Part shown: positions 21,908 to 33,010 of the stretch, one piece after another
Layout of the letters: the number at the start of each line of letters is the position of its first letter
How positions within the stretch are numbered: the stretch's first letter is position 1
Assembly: GCA_015179045.1 (NCBI GenBank)
Contig: WHUZ01000001.1
Span: 186,001-250,000, forward strand
Reading direction: 5' to 3'
Origin: Kalaharituber pfeilii
Taxonomy: Eukaryota > Ascomycota > Pezizomycetes > Pezizales > Pezizaceae
DNA: 64,000 bases
Translations under genes and position numbers: made by a program
The notes under the pieces: generated by a model
What the model was told of the DNA's origin: nothing
Databases searched by the model: none
Seen by the model: the letters and a program-made list of their open reading frames with translations, nothing else

Positions 21908-23698
21908 TTATTTTGGCTCACTCTCGGCCACTGCCTTTTCCAAATTGGCCACGCTGGTAGAAGTCATGGAAACCCAAGGTTCTGTGCGCCTTCGCCTCTT
22001 CAGGAATGTAACAACCCAAACTACAATCCACGAAAAAACCACAACTGCAGGGATACCAGTAACGGCCGCGAGACGAAGGGTGCTGACATTGGCGCTCGGC
22101 ACCACGAAATCCCCGGTGCCTGGAAGGGGTTTTCCACTGTCCCGATATCTCACATCGTTACGGACTTTGTCTAGCAAACCCAATTGCTTCACACCGACAT
22201 AATGCAAGGCTGCATCCCGTAACATATTTCGCCATGTCAAATAGGAAGCAAATGCCATACGCCTGATGTCGAGGTAGGCTGAGGCACTTGCCGCATCAAA
22301 AGCCCAAGTGCCATCCATGAGATCAACTAAAGCTCGGGTACTGGATTCCAATCTTCCAGCCCTCTGAAGCAGAAGTACTGCGCCACCTGTTCCCAGGGGA
22401 GGAATGGCCAAAAGTGTCCATATGCCAGGTGGGATATCAGGGATATGCATCCCTGTTCTCCTTATGCGACTGGTTTTTGTAGAACTATTATCATAAACAA
22501 TGAATGCTATGTCTGGTCCTAGATATGACCCCCGGTAATTCCAAGCACGCTCCTCATTGCATTGCAGTGGCGGTCTTCCTGGCCGTATCTCGCTAAATAT
22601 GCTCGAATCATTGTACGATCCAGTGAGGTACCAAGGGTCCCAGCTTGTAGACAGGGACGCTCGCCCCTGTGTCCTTGGTAAGACTGCAAATGGCACCTTG
22701 GGAGCCTCACCAGAGAAACTCTCGTTCCAGCCCCTGAAGTCCAAAAATATAAGGGGTTCAATTTGCTCGGTTCGCACAGGGACCTGTATATTGCTGTAAG
22801 TATTGAAAATGGTATACACATCCATACGATCAGATTGATTATCTCGGTCGCTCAAATGTGGGCCTTTATACCATCCATACTGGAAGAAACACTTCCCTGT
22901 AATGTTGAAAGACAAGCCATGGAGATGTTGAAGACCCATGTCATAGCTGTTAACTTGAAAGGTATAACTTATGTTGTAACCTTCCTCACCATCTGGTCCT
23001 TTTTCCCTCCCACTTTGCGTAACAATAACGCGTTCTGCCAATTGTGCTTCCATCTCAGCACCAGAAGAGTCTATGCTGGAAATAGCCCGTCCAACCTTCT
23101 TACTGCTAACCACCGCAGAAACTCGAAGGAGATCAAGTTCCATGTCAAAAGGGTTGTCAAAAGGTGGGGTAAACACCATCATTTCATTTACTGGTGCCAC
23201 GTGCCCAATAATAAGCTTGTCAGGAAGATAAATTCCACTCACAATACCTCCCATTACTATTCCAAGTGCAAGGAGCATAATAATAATACTAATCAATAGC
23301 TCGCTCCATCCTTGAGTATCTGGAATCTTAAAGGAATCTTCTGAGCCAGGGCGAGTTGTCGAAGCAGTCTTGATTTTGCTGAATTTCTTGGCAACTATAC
23401 CACAACAGAGTTTCGCCATGATGTAGGCAGCCTGTAAGGGCTCGGTGATTGCCCATGTTGCAACAAGCTTGACTGCCTCAGATTCATGGACTTTTTTTGG
23501 TGTAATTATGGGAATGATGACAGCAATAATAATCCACCATGCCATAAATGCAGCTCCCACAAGAATTGTATAAGCTGAGACAACCATTAGGTCAGATGAG
23601 GCGGAGATGGCTATCGCTCTTTTCCCGCCTGAGGAGTCAGGCATCGTGAAACATTTGCCAAGATAATAATGCTCCCGCGAGAAACCGGTAGTGTCCAT
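21908..23698 (-). CDS. Membrane protein of unknown function, paralog 1 (596 aa)
   Basis: An intact 596-codon frame. I start at MDTTGFSREHYY (23698) because paralog 2 starts there, and because an eight-residue upstream extension reads through a predicted intron acceptor. Hydrophobic segments lie at about residues 37-65 and 134-156 near the N-terminus and at about 543-565 near the C-terminus, the last followed by KRRRR. Between them is a large region of about 390 residues with several N-glycosylation sequons (NIS, NIT, NQS, NES, NVS) and the conserved stretch VNSYDMGLQHLHGL. This suggests a surface or endomembrane protein with a lumenal or extracellular domain. I do not recognise the family. 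The two paralogs look about 75-80 percent identical by eye, with no frame breaks in either, although everything around them is decayed. Confidence 0.85.
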   Translation of the reverse strand: MDTTGFSREHYYLGKCFTMPDSSGGKRAIAISASSDLMVVSAYTILVGAAFMAWWIIIAVIIPIITPKKVHESEAVKLVATWAITEPLQAAYIMAKLCCGIVAKKFSKIKTASTTRPGSEDSFKIPDTQGWSELLISIIIMLLALGIVMGGIVSGIYLPDKLIIGHVAPVNEMMVFTPPFDNPFDMELDLLRVSAVVSSKKVGRAISSIDSSGAEMEAQLAERVIVTQSGREKGPDGEEGYNISYTFQVNSYDMGLQHLHGLSFNITGKCFFQYGWYKGPHLSDRDNQSDRMDVYTIFNTYSNIQVPVRTEQIEPLIFLDFRGWNESFSGEAPKVPFAVLPRTQGRASLSTSWDPWYLTGSYNDSSIFSEIRPGRPPLQCNEERAWNYRGSYLGPDIAFIVYDNSSTKTSRIRRTGMHIPDIPPGIWTLLAIPPLGTGGAVLLLQRAGRLESSTRALVDLMDGTWAFDAASASAYLDIRRMAFASYLTWRNMLRDAALHYVGVKQLGLLDKVRNDVRYRDSGKPLPGTGDFVVPSANVSTLRLAAVTGIPAVVVFSWIVVWVVTFLKRRRRTEPWVSMTSTSVANLEKAVAESEPK

Positions 23699-23705
23699 TG
23701 TGCAA

Positions 23706-23780
23706 CTAGACAATACATACAAAAGTTAGATATATAAGATGGTACATCCAGTGACCTGGAGACAAAAAGAAAAGCCATAC
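23706..23780 (-). promoter_or_regulatory. Predicted 5'UTR intron of membrane-protein paralog 1
   Basis: On the minus strand, GTATGG begins the segment, a CTAAC branch-point-like motif lies near the end, and CTAG precedes TTGCACAATGG with the start codon. The same arrangement is conserved at paralog 2 (33011-33075) despite divergence between them. This is a 75-bp GT-AG intron typical of filamentous ascomycetes. Confidence 0.6.
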
Positions 23781-25380
23781 TTCCTTGAAATGGATCTTTT
23801 AACAAAGAATCCTCAAAATTTTTAATACCCTCCTGGAAACAAAATACCGCGTATCGAGATTGGCGTTATGGTGCGTTTGCTGTAACCGATTGCATGGGCG
23901 GAGGGGGGGATACGGAGTAACGGTGGGGGCAGATTCGGACAGCGGAGATTGAGAGATTTTTATTATCTTGATACTAATATACTAATACTGTATGCTGTCT
24001 CCTTTATACGTATCTTTGGCCTCACCATAAGCCTCGGGATGACATGCGAGTACTGAGATAAAATGAGGGTTATGGCAACCTTCACCAAGATGTGATTAAC
24101 ATGAGTATGGGTCGTAAAGTGTGGCATCAAGGGGCACAACAGCATACCTCCGTGCGATTGATCTCAAGAATGGATGTGTTAAAGGTTGGCACTATAGTAT
24201 CAATCAGAAATTGGAGGAGGATAATATATAGGTCCAATTGTCGACCTGCATGTAGAAGAAAATATTGAACTGAATGGCTGATGATGATGTCACAGGCACC
24301 AATAGCAGCCTAGGCTCAGTATATACTCGAGAACTGCGTCGTTGTATCTCAAGGTCGCGAGTTGTTGGAGGGCAGAAGCTCTAGGTAGGTTCCCGGTTCA
24401 CATGCAACTAAAATTCCCCTAAGGTATGCGGCATCCTTTAGTTCTGCAGTGAAGATCCCATGATGAACTCAGAACATGTTATCTACGACATTACTGGGCG
24501 CACACGCTCAACTGTGAGAATAGTGTAACTGGCTATCTCCGCCGTATATCCCCACGTAAAAATGGGTTCATTATCGGCTGGTATGGCGACGCACTTAATT
24601 TAGCAACTGGTACAGGGACAGAGCATGCAAAGAGAAAAAAATGGATCGCTACTGGATCATATGCATGTCCAATTTCATGAACGCTTTCCTGCAAGGCAGC
24701 CACGGGCAGGCTCCGGTGCACCAGTTCCAGATCTCTTAGTCCTTTCACAGATCCTCAAACGATCCTCGATTTCTCTTTTACACTTCTTTTCCTGCATTAC
24801 AAGAGTGTTTAGTCCTGGCCTTCAATCAAGGTCCAATGTCCTGGTGGGGTATGCGCTTGCCGCCCCAATGATTGCCCACTAGTCCACACAGTCCAGCGGT
24901 TTGCATGGTCATTTACGTAATTCTGGAGATGAAATTATTCAGTTTCAACTATGTATCCACGATTGCTGTTTTCCCGCACAACTGGCTGGTCGGACCCCGC
25001 AATGTGTCTTGATTGCCCAACAGAAGCCATGAAGTTCCGTACTACAACTGACTCCGAATGTAAGCAGCCATGCAGGGGCTAATCCACGGACATATGTACA
25101 TAGTGCGCTTTCATTTGTGTACAACCACTCGATATCAACCAATAGGCAAGGGATCGCACAATATGGAGATGCTATATGCGTTTTATCGTATTTGTCACTG
25201 GCATCTGCGCAGAACTTGATCTCTACTGCCAGTTCTTTTTTTGGTCACGTAACACTGCATACAAGCTACCAGCCTATGGCGCGAAAGGCCCCACCTGCCC
25301 TGAAGCTTGACAACACTTGCTATTATACCCGTAGTACAAGGAATCAAGGAAACCAAGAATGCGTAGGCAGGTGAAGATCA
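23781..25380. other. Upstream region of paralog 1, no gene seen
   Basis: Homologous to 33076-35130. A short minus-strand frame (23963-24145) shares the string THTHVNHI with its counterpart at 33182-33433, but flanking residues and length diverge, so this probably only reflects DNA homology. The promoter presumably lies near 23.8-24.3 kb. No clear TATA box could be assigned. Confidence 0.5.
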
Positions 25381-25634
25381 TCAAACTAACTTAAGCTAGG
25401 ATTCTGCTTATCGGCCAGTTGGTTTCGGCAATACAAGGCATACCGCCAAAAACTCAGCTTTTCCGATTCTATGATGAGCAGCTATGGTTTGGAATGTGCT
25501 GTTTACATTGTCTTAGCTGCAGACAATTTACCTGCCGAACCTGTATATGGCGCGAAAACTGCTGCCGGGCAGAATCATGCAACACCAGTTTGCAGGCGGC
25601 GAATACCGTTCAATTCATTCCACAAGGCAGACAA

Positions 25635-25690
25635 GCCCTGCCATGGCGAACAGCTGCAAGCGGGGTTACATGATTTTTTTAAAAAAAACA
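25635..25690 (+). mobile_element. LINE-B tail
   Basis: CCCTGCCATGGCGAACAGCT, then GCAAGCGGGGTTACATGA and an A-rich tail. The partner duplication at 35359-35372 has the uninterrupted sequence GGCAGACAAATCACG, which confirms this as an insertion. Only a weak flanking duplication (ACAA) remains. Confidence 0.85.
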
Positions 25691-26029
25691 AAAAATGCAT
25701 TACAAATCACGTGCCTTCCACGTTTTGCGTTCTTAGGGCAAAACTGCCAAGCGGTAATGCCAAGGCAAAGGGTGCCTATTTAGGTTAGAACACAAATCAC
25801 TTTAGTCTAAATTTGGCCTAACACTAGTTATGTAGCAAGAAGGTTAATGATCGGCAGCAAGAAATGCTGTCTGGTTGCACAAGAAATGTTCCTATAGTTG
25901 TATCCGATAAGAGGTAAAGTTTTGTGTGGCAGGGCGCGCAGCAATCCAATATTTGGCTATCCTTTGTCCCTTCATGTACAACCTACAGCATCACCGTGTA
26001 GATCACATCAACAACCAATGCGCACAGAC

Positions 26030-26095
26030 CAGTCTCGAACCAGACTACTGCTTAGAGCTTAGTCAGCCACAAAGCGGTAGTCTGGTTCGAGACTG
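26030..26095. mobile_element. 66-bp miniature hairpin element H1
   Basis: Arms of 24 bp, CAGTCTCGAACCAGACTAC..., with one mismatch, surround an 18-bp loop. The homologous place in block B (about 35775) lacks the hairpin. It begins CAGT and ends ACTG, as many Tc1-type ends do, but no TA duplication is visible. It may be a tiny MITE or a palindrome created by repair. Confidence 0.6.
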
Positions 26096-27130
26096 CTCAC
26101 AGAACACACCGTGGCAACTTAGAGGAGTAAATGTGCCTGTGAGTGCACCGGTCATGGAGGTGCCCCTCTACATTGTATTACGCGTCAGAAGCGAATGCAT
26201 ACCAAGCATGCGGATGTACATTTGCAGGTACATTATTAACTAGTTCCCAGTACTAATCGTGCAGACCAGTTTTGGAGACGCACGCAAGGGTGGCTGTTGG
26301 GGCCTACCTTTATCTAAAAAGGTCCTAGATTGTATACCTTCGTCATTCTACCCGTTCCCGAGCTAAGTAACTGCTCAAGAGGTAGTTTAACCAACAAAAA
26401 AAAGCCCCGGGAGGAGGAGGGTCATGAGCATGAACGAGAGGTTACAGCGAATGCCACCCCGGTACAGTCGTCACTCATGCCGCCACCCGCACCTCCCCGC
26501 GGATGCGGTTCCCGCGATCCGCAACGGTCAATCTATCCGGACCCATCCAACTGGGACCGCTAGCTGCATTAGTAAAATAAAATAAATTGACGTTGCCTGA
26601 GCGGCGCCACACAAGTGTGGGACCAATAGCAATTGCGTCCCAAAAATGGGGATCACACTGGCCTGGTTGCACGTTATACGCTACGTAACGTGTCCGATAT
26701 GATCATGATGTGCTCGATGTAAGCCTCGTTGTGCATTCTCTTGCGCTACATTTTCTTCAACTTTCTTGGTGAGCATATTTCACAAACATTTAGAAAATGC
26801 ATGATATTAGACTACCTAAAAACCCACACTAAGAGAGTAACCTTCGTTGAGAAAATCCCCAGGAATAAGGCAGTGGAAACAGGGACTAGGCTGACGACAT
26901 GTAAGAGCCCGACGTTCTTTAAGACAGTAGATCTGCATATGACCCTACCTCGTCTAATAAAGACGAAAAGGCGGTATGCCTAAATTCCACTACTTTGCAC
27001 TGGGCCCTCTGCTGGAAGGTCGCTGGGCACTCAGATGTTGGAGGATAATAGGTAACGTGGTAGAGTAGTTCGGGGTGGGAGATTGTGTCGTCATATGCGT
27101 AAATGAGATGTAAAGTTTAACTAATGGTAA

Positions 27131-27215
27131 ACAAGCCCTGCCATGGCGAATAGCTCCAAGCGGAGTTACGTGATTAAAAATAAAATAAAATAAAATAAAA
27201 TAAAATAAAAATTGT
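27131..27215 (+). mobile_element. LINE-B tail with TAAAA repeats
   Basis: CCCTGCCATGGCGAATAGCT followed by GGAGTTACGTGATT and an A-rich tail expanded into seven or so AAAAT/AAATA units. GTAAACA flanks both sides (about 27124-27130 and 27216-27222), probably the target duplication. Confidence 0.8.
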
Positions 27216-27739
27216 AAACATGGACGTTGAACAGTAAGACACTCTTGTATAGATAGAAGGACCAGCAAGCATTAAAAGGAATTACAGCTAAAGGTGAATG
27301 AACATGAATGGACTGATGAATAGGAAAGATGGAAGACGAATGATGAAATGCTATGTGTTCTAGTCTGGCCACGGACATTGTTGGTTCCCGAACCGACTAG
27401 GTTCCTGAGAAATATCGCAGGTCACGTGAGTTGTACAGTAAGTGAATTCTGGGAATGAGGGTAAGGCTCCATGGAAGGAAGTGTGATTAGAAATGGGTAT
27501 TTGGTGAGCCAGCAGTATAAGAGGCGGTGATTCTGTACAGCTCTTCGTTTCAACATTCAGTTCTTTCCTACACATCTATTCTTCTATTCAACGTTCAGTT
27601 CTTTATTCCTGTCTTCTGCTCTCCTTTACCTTTGCCTATTCTCTATATACCTTGCCTTTATGTTCTTACCGACCACCTTCTACTATATGTAAAAACATCA
27701 GTTGTTCTCGCCTTACTTGTAGATTCGCACTTGCAAATA
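27216..27739. other. Intergenic, no gene seen
   Basis: Contains repeated phrases TTCAACRTTCAGTTCTTT and CATCTATTCTTCTATTC near 27550-27600. No ORF of convincing composition was found. Confidence 0.4.
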
Positions 27740-28403
27740 CAGTTTTTTTTTTTTTTTTTTCATTTTTTTTTTCATTTTTTTTTTCACGTAACCCCGCTTG
27801 CAGCTGCTCGCCATTTTTTTTTTTTTTTAATATCACATGACCCCGCGTGCAGCTGTTCGCCATGGCAGGGCTGCTGCTCCATGGCAGGGCCCCTGGGTCT
27901 AGACCCTCGATGCTGGGAGGCAAGCATGTCTAACTACTCTTCCACCGGACCACCGCCTACTCTACAAACGAAACTCCCGCCCCCTCCCCGCCGCTCTTCC
28001 ACACGGCAGTAAAAATAGCTTCATCTCTCCTCCGTCGCCTCTTCTACAAACGAAATTTCTTCCCCTCCCGCCTCCCGCATACAATTCCTGGATCTTCCAC
28101 CACAAGAGAAACCCCCGCTCTCCCATCACGCCTTCAGCGAATGGAACAGTGGCTCCAGAATGTCCATCTCCTCCCCGTTCTCCTGCTGTTCCACCCACTT
28201 TTTCTTCTCGAAATCCGTCCACTCTCCCCACCCTTCTGGGTATGCCACCCCCTCACACCTGCACGCCAGGTGGTCCGCTGTCTGCCTTTCCCCACATCCG
28301 CACACCGCCCCCCCGCACATACACTCAGCACGACACCGCACAGTACAACTCGAAGTATCCCTTTGAGGCGAATTGCCCAGTGACCTCCCAGCAGAGGACC
28401 CAC
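27740..28403 (-). mobile_element. LINE-B fragment with a second tail inserted at its 3' end
   Basis: On the minus strand the ORF at about 28126-28403 reads GGHWAIRLKG in one frame, then C-x-CG-ERQTADHLACRC in another. This is the zinc-knuckle terminus found after RNase H in fungal LINEs, with a frameshift between the two parts. Downstream it runs into two LINE-B 3' signatures (27785-27812 and 27841-27880), each with its own T-run (27743 onward, 27815 onward), so one tail has inserted beside another. This copy links the LINE-B 3' signature to a LINE ORF2 end. Confidence 0.7.
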
Positions 28404-28771
28404 GGCTGGTGAGTAAAGGTCGACCGTACCTCTGACCCCCTCATAACACCAAAAAAATTATGGAAGGGTTTGTGTTTTCTGCATGTGTATACAGTTGAAA
28501 CTGTGCCGTATTTAGTCTGCCAGGCAGTTGCAAGTCATGACTCCATAGGCAGGTATTTCTAGTACACTCCTCCGAAGTATCATTAGTATTATACCTGTGT
28601 ATGGTGTACCATACAAAACTGGTTTGTCTACCGGATTTCATTTCATATGGAGACAGTCTAATCTGAATACCACTAATGATGCTGCATGGGAACTTATTGA
28701 GCTTGATGCATCCCCTAGTAAGGAAGTATAGCAAGTTTGGTAGTGCTTGAGGCAATTAAATAACCATATAC
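28404..28771. other. Intergenic, no gene seen
   Basis: A short minus-strand ORF (28441-28755) has no recognisable motif. AAGTATAGCAAGTTTGG near 28730 is also found at the inner edge of the 51.6-52.7 kb inverted repeat. Confidence 0.4.
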
Positions 28772-28960
28772 CCTATTGGCAATACAACTGCTAAAACTAA
28801 GATAGTTGGCATCAATGCAGTCTCTGTCATTGCCACAATTTTATGATATATCTAGGAATGGTGGAGGATTTCGGATATCTCTGCCTGTATAACTAAAACT
28901 CTACAAGTTTATTCTCATGCACGAGAAATACCTATAGTACATCTGGTAGTTTCTTAGGAT
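28772..28960 (+). repeat. Repeat R1 end fragment
   Basis: GGCAATACAACTGCTAAAACTAAG through GGAGGATTTCGGATATCT to ACATCTGGTA matches the reverse complement of 7550-7735 and the direct copy at 29985-30165. Confidence 0.75.
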
Positions 28961-29739
28961 TTTTTGCTAATGTTCTAGCCTGACCGGGAACCTTGTCACA
29001 AGTTGTCAGTTTACGAGCCGACTAGTCTGTTCGTGAATAGACTGATTCCTGAGTAGATTAACTAGTGTAGTTACGAACATGAACGTACCTATATGTATCA
29101 GCTCTCGCTTATGACCTAAGGTCATACATTAGTAAGCTATCATAACTATCTATGAGATAACAGTGGTACTGTATATATCTAGATCATCGCTTTCCTTCAC
29201 CTGCTTAGTACAATTACAAGAATTTCCTTTATTACAATGATTTAAATATGTAACTTCTGAGATGTAATTACTTAAACTTGTGGTTAAAACATGCTACAGA
29301 AATTTTGCCTTATTATATATCACAAATTCCAAATCATAGAGATAGCCAATTCAATAGATGATACAGTGTATAAAAACTAGTTGGTTCAATAAAGTGGCAT
29401 TGGCTTGAAGTTCTTAGGTTTTGGTATGGCAAGATATAAGATTGGGACTATGAATGCGGAAATGGAGAAAGTGGAATTGAGAGAGTGTTGACTGTAGAAA
29501 AGGTTGAGATGAGAACTTGGTATATATTGCAGCTGGGCAGCGAATCATAAATAGGACACAGACATGAAGTGACGGCAGAAAAATTCTCAATAAAATAACT
29601 ACCTCCAGAACTGCTTAAAATAGAGACTTGAGATTAAAATGAATACTTTGCCATAGGCCTGTAGCTGAGTGCAGGTGTCATGATGGCATGAAATAGTGGT
29701 GTGCAAGCGTAACTAGAGCAGGGCTAAATGTACAGTAAA
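28961..29739. other. Intergenic, no gene seen
   Basis: AT-rich. It contains TCTGTTCGTGAATAGACTGA near 29028, related to the palindrome at 30602. No ORF of note. Confidence 0.4.
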
Positions 29740-29756
29740 TGCAATGAGACTTGGGA

Positions 29757-29911
29757 CCGGCTCACCACTACTATACCTGAAGACCTAGCGCGAACGGTAC
29801 TAAATGCGGTATGCTGGATACTCCTATATATCCCGACCGTACTACCGATAGTCACCAGTAGTTCCACCTTTTGGTGCAACAGTTTGCGAAACGGTCAGTT
29901 GCAACCCGTAA
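29757..29911 (-). mobile_element. LTR fragment, family L3
   Basis: The reverse strand begins TGTTACGGGTTGCAAC at 29911 and is related to the solo LTR at 51698-51915 (shared GTTGCACCAAAAGGT-like and TATATAGGAGTATCC strings). It is diverged and its other end is unclear. Confidence 0.65.
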
Positions 29912-29984
29912 CAGCGAGGTTACATGGTCAAAAGAAATAAAAAACAATGGAAACTTGGCATTTGCAGGAGCATCTTAACTAACC

Positions 29985-30165
29985 TATATGGCAATACAAC
30001 CACCAAAACTAAGATGCTTAGCATCAATGCAATGCCATCATTTCCACAATTATATCATCTACAACGGCGGAGGATTTCGGATATCTCCGCCTATATAGAT
30101 AAGACCTTAGTATTTCATTCAAATGCAAGAGGAATACCTAGAGCACAAATCTGGTAAGTTTTTTA
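29985..30165 (+). repeat. Repeat R1 end fragment
   Basis: A second direct copy of the R1 end (see 28772-28960), with the GGAGGATTTCGGATATCT core. Confidence 0.75.
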
Positions 30166-30949
30166 TAGAATTATTTTGTGAATAGAAACATAGTTTAGAC
30201 TCTATGGAAATTTAAAAGCATAGCAAAGCAAATTAGTTTATTAAAACTAGACTCTATAGTAGTATTGGTGCTGATAGTGGCGGCTTATTAATAGCCAGTA
30301 GTGCCTTCCCAATGGTAACAAGTTGTTAGCGGCAACATGATAGTGGCATGCGGGCAGTAGTAGTAACTTGTAAAGCGAATCATGATAGTAGCAATGGGGC
30401 TGTGCTAGCGAGCAGTAACTGGCAGTAGTACGTCAGCCTATACTCAGTACTCATGCCACATAGAGGTACCTAATGGTACTTGTGCTGGGGCATTGTTCCA
30501 GTCAGTTCACGAATAGACTACAGCCAAGCTAAGGCGGAGGCCGAAAATACTAGTCTGGGCACGAGAGCACGAATAGACTAGCCTGTTCAGGAATTCATCC
30601 ATTCGCGAACAGATTAGTCTGTTCGCGAACCAACACACCAGGCTAGAATACTTATACTAGTAACATGACATAGTGGCAATGGTCAAGCTAGGTACACGTG
30701 AGAGCTCTTAAGAGATAAACTGTAGGCTCAGGATGAGGTGTAAAACAAACAGTAACTCGCAGTTATATATGCAGATAAGACCCCCCCCCCCCCCCACCTC
30801 CGAAACAAAAAAAAAAGCCCAGTTTCTAGGAGGGCAAGTCCTTTATTTCCATAAAGAATCTTTGGGATCTCTTTGTCACGTATAACAAAATTGAAGTCAA
30901 TATACCTCCTGCTTAGACCGTTATTGTATCTACTGGCAAACAAAGAAAG
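30166..30949. other. Intergenic with short palindromes and a C homopolymer
   Basis: 30602-30629 is a perfect hairpin TTCGCGAACAGA-TTAG-TCTGTTCGCGAA. A run of about 17 C lies near 30780. TAGTAGCAA-type microrepeats occur around 30300-30430. No gene is seen. Confidence 0.6.
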
Positions 30950-31212
30950 AAAAGAAAAGACGAAATCAAAATCAAAAAGGCAAAGGTAATCTTGAATTCA
31001 AAAAGGTTTGAGCATCGTTTTCACCCAACTTGAGTCCATTCACCTCTGCCTCTCAATCGAGGGCATGAACATGCATCCTCATCACTGCCGATGCGCGCCC
31101 GAACAAACGCAAAAAGGTATCGAAATCAGCATCCGTTTCCCTCATCAAAACCGAAATAAACCAAAGTGACAGAATGCTTTGTGGCTACAGCCTCTTAATA
31201 TGAGTAATGCAC

Positions 31213-33003
31213 TTATTTTGGCTGGCTCTTGACCACCGTGACTGCAGCCTCCATGCTAGTAGAAGGCATGGATACACATGATTCTGTGCACCTTCGCCGC
31301 TTCAGGAATGTAACAACCCAAACTGTAATCCATGAAAAAGCCACGACTGAAGGAATACCAGCAACGACCTCGAGACGAAGGGTGCTGACGTTGTCGCTTG
31401 GCACCACAAAATCCCCAGTGCCCGGAAGGGGGTTTCCACTGTCCTGATCTTTCATGTCATTACGGACTTCATCTAGCAAATTCAGTTGCTTCACACCGAC
31501 ATAATGCAAGGCTGCGTCCCGCAACACATTTCGCCAGATCAAATATGAAGCAAAGGCCATACGCCTGACATCAAGGTAGGCTGAGGCACTTGCAGCATCG
31601 AAAGCCAAAGTCCCATTCATGAGATCAACTAGAGTCCGGGTACTGGACTCCAATCTTCCAGCCCTCTGAACCATGAATGCCTCACCAACTGTTCCAAAGG
31701 GACTCATGACCAAAAGCTTCCATATACCAAGTGGGATATCAGGGATATGCGTTCCTGTTTTCCTTATGTGGGTGATTGTTTGAGCCCTCTTGTCGTAAAC
31801 ATAGAATGCTATGTCTGGTCCTAGATATGACCCCCGGTAATTCCAAGCACGCTCCTCGTTGCATTGCAGTGGCGGTCTTCCCGGCCGTACTTCGCTACTA
31901 ATAAAGTCGCTCGAGGCATTAGACGGTCCAGTGAAGTACCAAGGGTCCCCGCTTGGAGACAGGGATGGTCGCCCCTGCGTCATTGGTAAGACTGCAAAGG
32001 GTATCCTGGGAGGATCACCTGAGAAACTCTCGTTCCAGTTCCTGATGTCAAACAGTACAAGAGGTTCCCTTTGCTGGCCTCGCACAGGAACCTGTATATT
32101 GCTGTAAGTATTGAAAAGGGTATACACATCAATACGATCAGATTGATTATCTCGATCACTCAGATGTGAGCCTTCATACCAGCCATACTCGAAGGAGCAC
32201 TTCCCTGTAATGCTGACAGATAACCCATGGAGATGTTGAAGACCCATGTCATAGCTGTTAACTTGAAAGGTATAGTTTATGTTGTAACCTTCTTCACCAT
32301 CCGGCCCCTTTTCTGCCTCGACTTGCGTGACAATAACATGTTTTGCCAATTGTGCTTCCATCTCAGCACCAGAAGAGTCTATGCTGGAAACAGCCCGTCC
32401 AACACTCTTACTGCTAACTACCGCAAGAACTCGAAGGAGATCAGGCATATGAACAGGGCTCCAAATATGTGGAGTAAATACCATCGTTTCATTCACTGGT
32501 GCCACATGTCCAATAACGAGCTTGCTAGGAAGATAAATTCCACTCACAATACTTCCCATCCCTATTGCAAGTGCGAGCAGCATTATAACAAATGCAGTCA
32601 ATAGCTCACTCCATTGTTGTGTAGCTGGCATGCTTATCGAATCTTCTGAGCCTGTGTGAGTTGTGGAAGTAGTCTTGGGTTTGCTGAATTTCTTGGCAAA
32701 TATATGATAGCAAATTTTCACCATGATGTATGCAGCCTGTAATGGCTCCGTGATAGCCCATGTTGCAACATGTTTGACAGTTTCACATTCTCGGGCCTTC
32801 TTTGGTGTAACCATAGGAATGGTAACAGCTATAATGATCCACCATGCCATAAAAGCACCTCCCACAAGAATTGTAAAAGCCGAGACAACCATTAGCTCAT
32901 GTGAGGCAGAAATGGCTATCGCTCTTTTACCACCTGAGGAGTCAGGCATCGTGAAAAGTTTGCCAAGGTAATAATGCTCCCGTGAGAAACCGGTAGTGTC
33001 CAT
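31213..33003 (-). CDS. Membrane protein of unknown function, paralog 2 (596 aa)
   Basis: An intact 596-codon frame, the same length as paralog 1. Layout is the same: N-terminal hydrophobic segments (about residues 37-65 and 134-156), a long sequon-rich middle region (YTFQVNSYDMGLQHLHGL, RDNQSDR, NWNESFSG), and a C-terminal hydrophobic segment (about 543-565) followed by KRRRC. Differences from paralog 1 cluster in the loop around residues 167-180 and around residue 360-380. Small in-frame insertions and deletions balance out, which argues for selection on the protein after duplication. Function is unknown. A structural comparison would be needed to place it. Confidence 0.85.
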   Translation of the reverse strand: MDTTGFSREHYYLGKLFTMPDSSGGKRAIAISASHELMVVSAFTILVGGAFMAWWIIIAVTIPMVTPKKARECETVKHVATWAITEPLQAAYIMVKICYHIFAKKFSKPKTTSTTHTGSEDSISMPATQQWSELLTAFVIMLLALAIGMGSIVSGIYLPSKLVIGHVAPVNETMVFTPHIWSPVHMPDLLRVLAVVSSKSVGRAVSSIDSSGAEMEAQLAKHVIVTQVEAEKGPDGEEGYNINYTFQVNSYDMGLQHLHGLSVSITGKCSFEYGWYEGSHLSDRDNQSDRIDVYTLFNTYSNIQVPVRGQQREPLVLFDIRNWNESFSGDPPRIPFAVLPMTQGRPSLSPSGDPWYFTGPSNASSDFISSEVRPGRPPLQCNEERAWNYRGSYLGPDIAFYVYDKRAQTITHIRKTGTHIPDIPLGIWKLLVMSPFGTVGEAFMVQRAGRLESSTRTLVDLMNGTLAFDAASASAYLDVRRMAFASYLIWRNVLRDAALHYVGVKQLNLLDEVRNDMKDQDSGNPLPGTGDFVVPSDNVSTLRLEVVAGIPSVVAFSWITVWVVTFLKRRRCTESCVSMPSTSMEAAVTVVKSQPK

Positions 33004-33010
33004 TGTGCAA

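Larger units (their letters stand above)
21650..26985. repeat. Diverged duplication unit U, copy 1 (partner 30950-36600)
   Basis: Collinear with 30950-36600. It covers the sequence downstream of the membrane-protein gene (GTCCATTCA region), the gene, its upstream region (CATCTTGAT/TTTTATTATCTTGAT landmark), 24530-24900, 25380-25720, and finally 26400-26960, which is homologous to 240-800 of copy A. The unit therefore links the membrane-protein block to the A/B block. Confidence 0.85.

Noticed and set aside
22763..23299. 178-codon plus-strand ORF, with a shorter equivalent at 32227-32604
   Set aside because: Antisense to the membrane-protein genes. The length differs between paralogs and residues are not conserved.
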